Positions 58,981 to 64,000 of a stretch of 64,000 nt of DNA are shown one piece after another; the stretch's first letter is position 1, and every line of letters begins with the position of its first letter. The notes under the pieces are model-generated. The model ran no database searches and was not told where the DNA came from. It was given only the letters and a program-made list of their open reading frames with translations. Position numbers and translations under genes: made by a program. The DNA comes from Talinum fruticosum (Eukaryota > Streptophyta > Magnoliopsida > Caryophyllales > Talinaceae). The stretch lies in assembly GCA_021018815.1 (NCBI GenBank), contig JAITYX010000127.1:372001-436000 (forward strand). The letters are read 5' to 3'.

Positions 58981-60719
58981 ATGTGCATCCAAATAAAAAG
59001 CATTATATCTTTCTTAGTTTCTTCTGGTCTTGCACTTGAGTCCCTTCCTCCCAAAAGTTGGTGTTCCTACACATGGTCCTAAGTAGTTATCCTTTGGGCT
59101 GCAGAATAGAAAAGCCTACCGCCATTGGGTTTCTCGGAATCCTAGATTAGAGTGCGTTAGTAAAGAGTCCAAGTACCTCTTCCCCTCGCTCTAGACCTCG
59201 ATCTACACTAGTAAGACCAACCTCGGTGCACACAACACCGAAACCGATCTAAAACCTACTCCGTAACCTAGTCCTAAACCTAAGCTTAAGTTTGATCCAT
59301 ACATAGATCAAATAGAAAAATATTAAGGGAATCCTCCATATTCAAGAGTCACTACTTTGATCTCACTCGGGTTCACTTTAATCCCCAAAGGGAAATTACC
59401 TCCCAAGTTCACTATACCGTATATTAAGTTTCGTGGTTCGTAAAATCTCCACCACCATGTTCGCAACTTCTTAGGAGCAATGACTCTTAAAAACGTACCC
59501 GAAGACACCTACCACATCATATTCCCATGGACATTGGACAATGATGTAATGAATGGTATAATGCAATTGACCCATGTAAGGTCACTAATTAGAATGATTT
59601 GTGCAAGGAATTCCTACATGAATATTCTTATAACACTAATATGCTTGTCACACTTCGAGACTTAGAATTAATCAAATCAGGGGAGAAAGAGAGCTTCACC
59701 GACTTCCTCATCGGATGGAGGGCAAAGGCTGCCCATATGGTAGACCGACCTTTTAAGAAGAACCAAGTCGAATTATTGTGAAGAACCTTCAGAGCTACCT
59801 ATAACCAACATCTCAAATTCCTACCATTTATGAGCTTCATAACCCTTAGAGATGCATGCATACCGATAGAAGAAGAGTTGTCTACCATGACCACAAAAGC
59901 CGTGGTTGGATATAGAGGTAATTATCAATCCAAAGACAAGAAAACCTCTAATCAAGATAATACTAGCAGGGGTGTAGATGTTAATGCCCTTAATAGGTAT
60001 AATGGCTACACTCCCATTTATACTACTTATGCTCAAGCCCTCGACTCGTTTGTTGTCAAAAGGAAAAATTAAGTTGTCACTTATAAGAGCAGAATTAGAA
60101 ACTCCAAAACAGCTTAAAAACTCGGGACGCAAGAAAATTTTGTAAGTAACATCGTGCACGAAGACACGATGTGGAGCAATGTTGGACATTTAAGAACAAA
60201 TTAGAGAGTATGTTCCACAACGGTCAACTTCCTCTCCTTAAGGCCACTCGAAACCCAACAATAACAAGAACCCATTCAGCGGTACCTTAACTATCTTTTC
60301 TAAACCCATTCCAGGTCAGTGGGATCCATATGTCTTTATTTAAGACATCACCGAGTCTAAACCACTTATTTGCCTACCTTCTTTAGACTCATAAATCCAT
60401 GCATTATCGGTAAGTGATAAAGAAGACGTATATGAGACTAAAGACGACAAGTGATGACAACTTTTGGGGAACACCAGCTTTAGAAGAAGATGACTTTTGG
60501 GGAGAACCAAAAAGCCCTAAAATCGAGTTTCTTACCGGATCCGGATGACATAATACACCAATGGGTCCACAACATGACTCACGAAGCCCTAAAAGAAAAA
60601 GAAGTTGTTAAAGAAGAAGACCCAATCTTGAAACAACTTCAGAAACTCAAAGTTGATATTTCCATCTCGGCAACTTATATCCGCCTCCCAAAAACATAGG
60701 TAGGCCTTAATTGATGCAA
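58981..60719 (+). pseudogene. Tat element C gag
   Basis: The ATG at 58,981 gives MCIQIK, as in the other two Tat copies, then frames shift. The gag core is well preserved: MTLKNVPEDTYHIIFPW (59,480), CKEFLHEYSYNTNMLVTLRD then LELIKSGEKESFTDFLIGWR and AKAAHMVDRPF (59,599-59,760), IEEELSTMTTKAVVGYRGNY (59,870) and YTTYAQALDSF (60,020). Near 60,490-60,700 another stretch reads DDIIHQWVHNMTHEALKEKE. The gag core forms capsids. Frame breaks include a stop after NQVELL at 59,781 and after KRKN at 60,072. It is followed in the same orientation by protease. Confidence 0.8.
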
Positions 60720-61360
60720 TTAACAAGATTGAGGTTTCTTATAAAACTACACCGAACGAGGTGGTAGGATTGGTCAATAATGGGGACGGAACCATCAGAT
60801 TTGACAAGAAGGACTCACTCGAAGAAGGCATTGCACACAACAATGCCCTTTACCTAACAATAACTTGCATTAACAAGTTTAGCCCTCTAAACTTAGTGGA
60901 CAATGGATCCGCTGTAAACGTTTGCCCATGGAGGACTCGTCAAAAGGTTAGGCGTTATAGAACAACAACTCTCTAAGCAAACTTATCATATTCAAACCTA
61001 TGATAACTCTAAAAGAACAATTTTAGGAACAAGTGACACTTCCGATCAATGTTGGGCCATTGGTGAAAAATATTGACTTCCAAGTTCTAGACACCCTAGC
61101 CACTTTCAATCTTCTTCTAGGATGCCCTTAGTTGCACGACCATCGACGAGTGCCCTTTAAACCGCACCAAAAGGTCAAAATGATTATTAAAGGTCAAGTG
61201 GTAACTATCAAGGGAGATAATCTCCGTGCCACCATCGGTTCCAAAGAGTCCGTCGTTGAAATTGAACACAACATCGATGATGAGGAACTCTATGAATTCG
61301 AGACCGTCGTCGTTGTAGAAAAGGATGAAGCACCTTTTAACTTCAACCCTTATGTCAACC
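60720..61360 (+). pseudogene. Tat element C protease
   Basis: SPLNLVDNGSAVNVCPW (60,880-60,930) is the retroviral-type protease active site, with D-N-G-S in place of the usual D-[ST]-G. FQVLDTLATFNLLLGCPWLH then DHRRVPFKPHQKVKMIIKGQ (61,080-61,190) is the typical Tat protease C-terminal half. A 77-codon open frame runs to 61,365. The frame is interrupted at 61,360 by the antisense solo LTR; if that is removed, NPYVN continues in frame into the sequence at 63,322. Frameshifts near 60,960 already separate the two halves. Confidence 0.8.
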
Positions 61361-63316
61361 TATAGGAACCGCGGCTTTGGGACCACCCCTAAGGACCAGC
61401 TTCCCGCCGGAGTAGCATTAGGGGTTTTTTAAAGTTGGAAAATGATTTTAAGGTTTTTGAAGATGAATTTTAGAAAGTGGGGATGAACCTCTTATTTAGA
61501 TTTCCGAATTTTATTAAATCGAATTGAAATGAATTAGGTAAATTTTGAATGACGTTTTTGTTAATTATTTTATTTGAGAAATTATTTTTAGAAGTCCGAG
61601 GATATTATTTCTTAACTAAACAAATAACTAAAATTAGGGTTTTAAATCTGCCGTGAGGCTTTAGGGCCAAATTGGTGTGAAAACACCAGCTTGGACTCGA
61701 GCTACGGCCATCGACCACTTAGTGCTCGGCCGAAGCCAACACCTAGTGATGGGGTCGAGGGCGCTGGCCGGAGGCCACGGTTGATGAAGTCAGCCTCGGC
61801 CTTTGGCCCGGCTAGCAGGTTCAGGAACTCTAATAATTTTTATCCTGCAATCGAAACAACCGAGAAGCAATGTTGAGGAATTAAAGCAAAAATAGGAGTT
61901 GCCAGTCGCTTTTAGGAAAGCAAAACTAACAAAAACAAAATAAAGTTTACCTTTCCAATCTTAGTATAGGAGAAATGAAGACTGAAAAATATTAAAAATG
62001 ACTCAATTGGTCTTAGAACCAAGAATCAAATTCGGGGTGAGGGTACGAAACGTACGGAAAACCCTTCCGTTTTGCTTGTCAAACGACGATCATTACTAGT
62101 TTGAGTAGTGAACTTACATAATGTATTAACTCAAGCAAACACATGCTATACGAGAATTTAAAGTAACCAAACCATAATGGAAAATGATAAAAGCAAATAA
62201 AAGGAAAGCGATAAAGAAAGTAAAAGCGAAAAGAAAAGAAAAACGAGAAATTAAAAAGTTACGTCAAGCGGGGAGGAATTAAAAGCAATACAAATTCTTC
62301 TCCGCAATATGGAAAGAAATAAAGGAATAAAATATAAATAAACCTTTTTGAAGGCTGAATTCACGCCCTCGGGTTGTCCCACTCGCCGATCCGGATCTCG
62401 GATTTGGATCCGGTGATGCAACGATGATGATTCGAGAAGGCTTTTTATGAGTTTTGTGAGGGTAAGTTTGTAGAGAATAAGAAAGATCAGCTGAACGAAT
62501 ACCAAGAGATCAGAATAACCGAATATTCATTTGCTCTTAGTAAGGATTCAGCGGCGTATTGTTTGGGAAAGAGGCTTTTGAGGTTACTTTTTAGTAGAGT
62601 AACGTTTAGGGAAGACTATTTTGAGCTTAGTTCAAGAAGATAATGCTAAGGAAATAAATCGTGTTGAAATAAGAGCCTAAGCTCTCTATTTATAGAGAGA
62701 GGTTTAGGTCACAAATGACCTAAGGTTTGCATGTAACCAGCCGTCCAAAGTTGAATGAAATTAGCAACAAAAAAATCGGGCTAAAATGAGGTGATAAAAC
62801 CGGATAGAACCCCGATTAGGGGCACCGGCAACCCGGTGTTTTCCTAGGGTTTTGTGCCTAGGTTGGGGGTCGGCCACGACGTCGTTTTGAGGGGAGATGC
62901 TTTTGTCTCTCGGCGGACTGTTTTGGAGCAAAATATAGCACTTTGATGCTTATGATTATGAAATGCAACACCTAACGTCATCTTGAGGTCTTCAACTCGT
63001 GTTTGCTTGGACAAAAAATAAAATGCGGAACTATGAGCCCGGAATTTTCCTTATGCGACACCGGCCTTCCGTTGAATCTAGAGGTTTCGGCCGGGCTTGG
63101 ATCATCCGAAAGAAAAGGGATTTTTGGACGGACCCAAGACAAAAGGCTATTTATTTGGTGTTAGGGGTTCTTTGTGGTTTATCGGCTTCCGTCACACCAA
63201 TCGGACACCGATCGTGATCCAAATCCACAAACAAGATTCGAGATCTCATCATCGAGCCAACAATATAAAATATAGAATTAAAAGAGATAAGGGATGGCAC
63301 ATTTTAGTTGTCTACA
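61361..63316 (-). mobile_element. Tat solo LTR (copy B), antisense, perfect TSD
   Basis: 1,956 bp flanked by CAACC at 61,356-61,360 and 63,317-63,321. On the minus strand it starts TGTAGACAACTAAAATGTGC at 63,316 and ends GCGGTTCCTATA at 61,361. It aligns throughout with copies A and E. No internal sequence accompanies it, so an inserted element was reduced to one LTR. It splits the coding region of element C. Open frames at 61,691, 62,251 and 62,999-63,342 are LTR sequence, not genes. Confidence 0.92.
62687..62723 (-). promoter_or_regulatory. Tat LTR B core promoter: inverted repeat plus TATA box
   Basis: TTAGGTCA / TGACCTAA arms (62,704-62,711 and 62,716-62,723) with a 4-bp spacer; TATAAATA on the minus strand at 62,687-62,694. 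The outer pair is T-A here but C-G in copies A and E, so pairing is kept through a double change. Confidence 0.65.
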
Positions 63317-63935
63317 CAACCGTAGTGTCCATTCAATGCTAAGGAAGAAGGGGTATTTTCCTAGCTTAACCGTAGGCGGAAGGCATACCACCCAATCTTT
63401 CCACCCCTTGAGCCCACCAATAATTATAAGTTCGGATTAGGTTATCATCCAACTACTAAGGAAATAGCCAAAGCTATGTGGGAGATACAAACCATGGGGG
63501 TTGCACCACTCACGATCCGCTCTATCAAACCCTATCCTCGTACTCTAAGTGGGCGGTTCTCGAAAGAAGGGGATGACTTCCCTACAATGATTTTCCTGAG
63601 CCTTATTATATAAAAGAGAAGGGTGTTCTAGTACCTGGATTAGAAGTCTTTAGTAATTGTTACGTGCTAGAAAAAGAGGCACCCTACCTCCTGGAGAAGG
63701 AACAGTCCACACAAGACTCGGACCAATATGGATGAGAGCAACATCTTTGGTATGTTATTCGGATGGGAGAAAAGCCTAGAGGGGAATTCAATTTTGGTAC
63801 TATCCTAAGCTATGTCGTGCCCACAGTTTGATCTGTCTAAGTTCATCACTCACGTTGAAGCCAAAGGGTCTAAGCACATAACTTGGATTGATCGTCGAAG
63901 AGGGCCAAGAATTCGCTCATTTTAGGAGAGTAATC
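63317..63935 (+). pseudogene. Tat element C, protease-RT linker
   Basis: This resumes element C after the solo LTR. MLRKKGYFPSLTVGGRHTTQ starts at about 63,336. After a frame change, KFGLGYHPTTKEIAKAMWEI (63,430) and then YPRTLSGRFSKEGDDFPYND and YYIKEKGVLVPGLEVFSN follow. The G-patch-like LGYxPTxKE pattern and VPGLE are typical of the Tat segment between protease and RT. RT itself is not reached: at 63,936 another Copia LTR interrupts the element. Confidence 0.75.
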
Positions 63936-64000
63936 TGAAGGTTTGCTAAGGGAGAGTCTAAGTCACCCTAGAGGGGGTGAATAGGGTGATGGAGGATTTT
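63936..64000 (-). mobile_element. Third Copia LTR, cut by window end
   Basis: TGAAGGTTTGCTAAGGGAGA and the following AGAGGGGGTGAATAGGGTGA match the left ends of the LTRs at 13,470, 22,730 and 45,208. Same orientation as Copia-1 and Copia-2. Only 65 bp lie in the window. Confidence 0.9.

Overview
The window is transposon- and satellite-dominated plant nuclear DNA. I found no intact host gene, no rRNA or tRNA gene and no CRISPR array. The plant assignment rests on the element types: Tat/Ogre-like and Tekay/Del-like Ty3 elements, SIRE-like Copia elements with an extra 3' ORF, a plant L1 LINE whose ORF1 resembles DUF4283, and a plant-mobile-domain pseudogene. The base composition suggests a dicot, but I cannot name the species. 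A ~300 bp satellite array broken up by nested retroelements suggests pericentromeric heterochromatin.

Layout. 1-1,212: end of a Tekay/Del-like LTR. 1,215-24,322: remains of a plus-strand Tat element (gag start fused to integrase, a long 3' region, 3' LTR). It carries a Tekay/Del-like solo LTR (3,025-5,738), an antisense multi-exon plant-mobile-domain pseudogene (7,336-10,714) and, 20 bp from the end of its LTR, a full-length 10.8 kb SIRE-like Copia element on the minus strand (13,470-24,297) with a perfect 5-bp target duplication. 24,323-45,207: about 34 monomers of a ~300 bp satellite in four blocks, interrupted by a 560 bp MITE-like CCGAA-rich insert, a 3.4 kb solo LTR with a perfect target duplication, a Ty3 LTR with some internal sequence, and a 4.6 kb L1 LINE. 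45,208-51,926: a second SIRE-like element on the minus strand, truncated inside its integrase. 52,341-63,935: Tat sequence in two orientations. Element A (minus) and element C (plus) form a large diverged inverted repeat, and C is interrupted by an antisense solo LTR with a perfect target duplication. 63,936-64,000: the start of a third Copia LTR.

Reading frames. Every gag/pol region is broken by stops and frameshifts, so protein calls come from family motifs in shifting frames. Nothing here looks autonomous. Some of the breakage in the first Copia element may not be biological: its copies differ by many small indels that create CGAG/CTCG, even in the primer-binding site.

How the parts relate. 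The nesting gives a relative history: satellite first, then the Tat, LINE and Ty3 insertions, then Copia elements and solo LTRs inside them. Three diverged Tat LTRs keep an inverted TGACCT repeat just upstream of a TATA box, the best candidate for a shared regulatory element.
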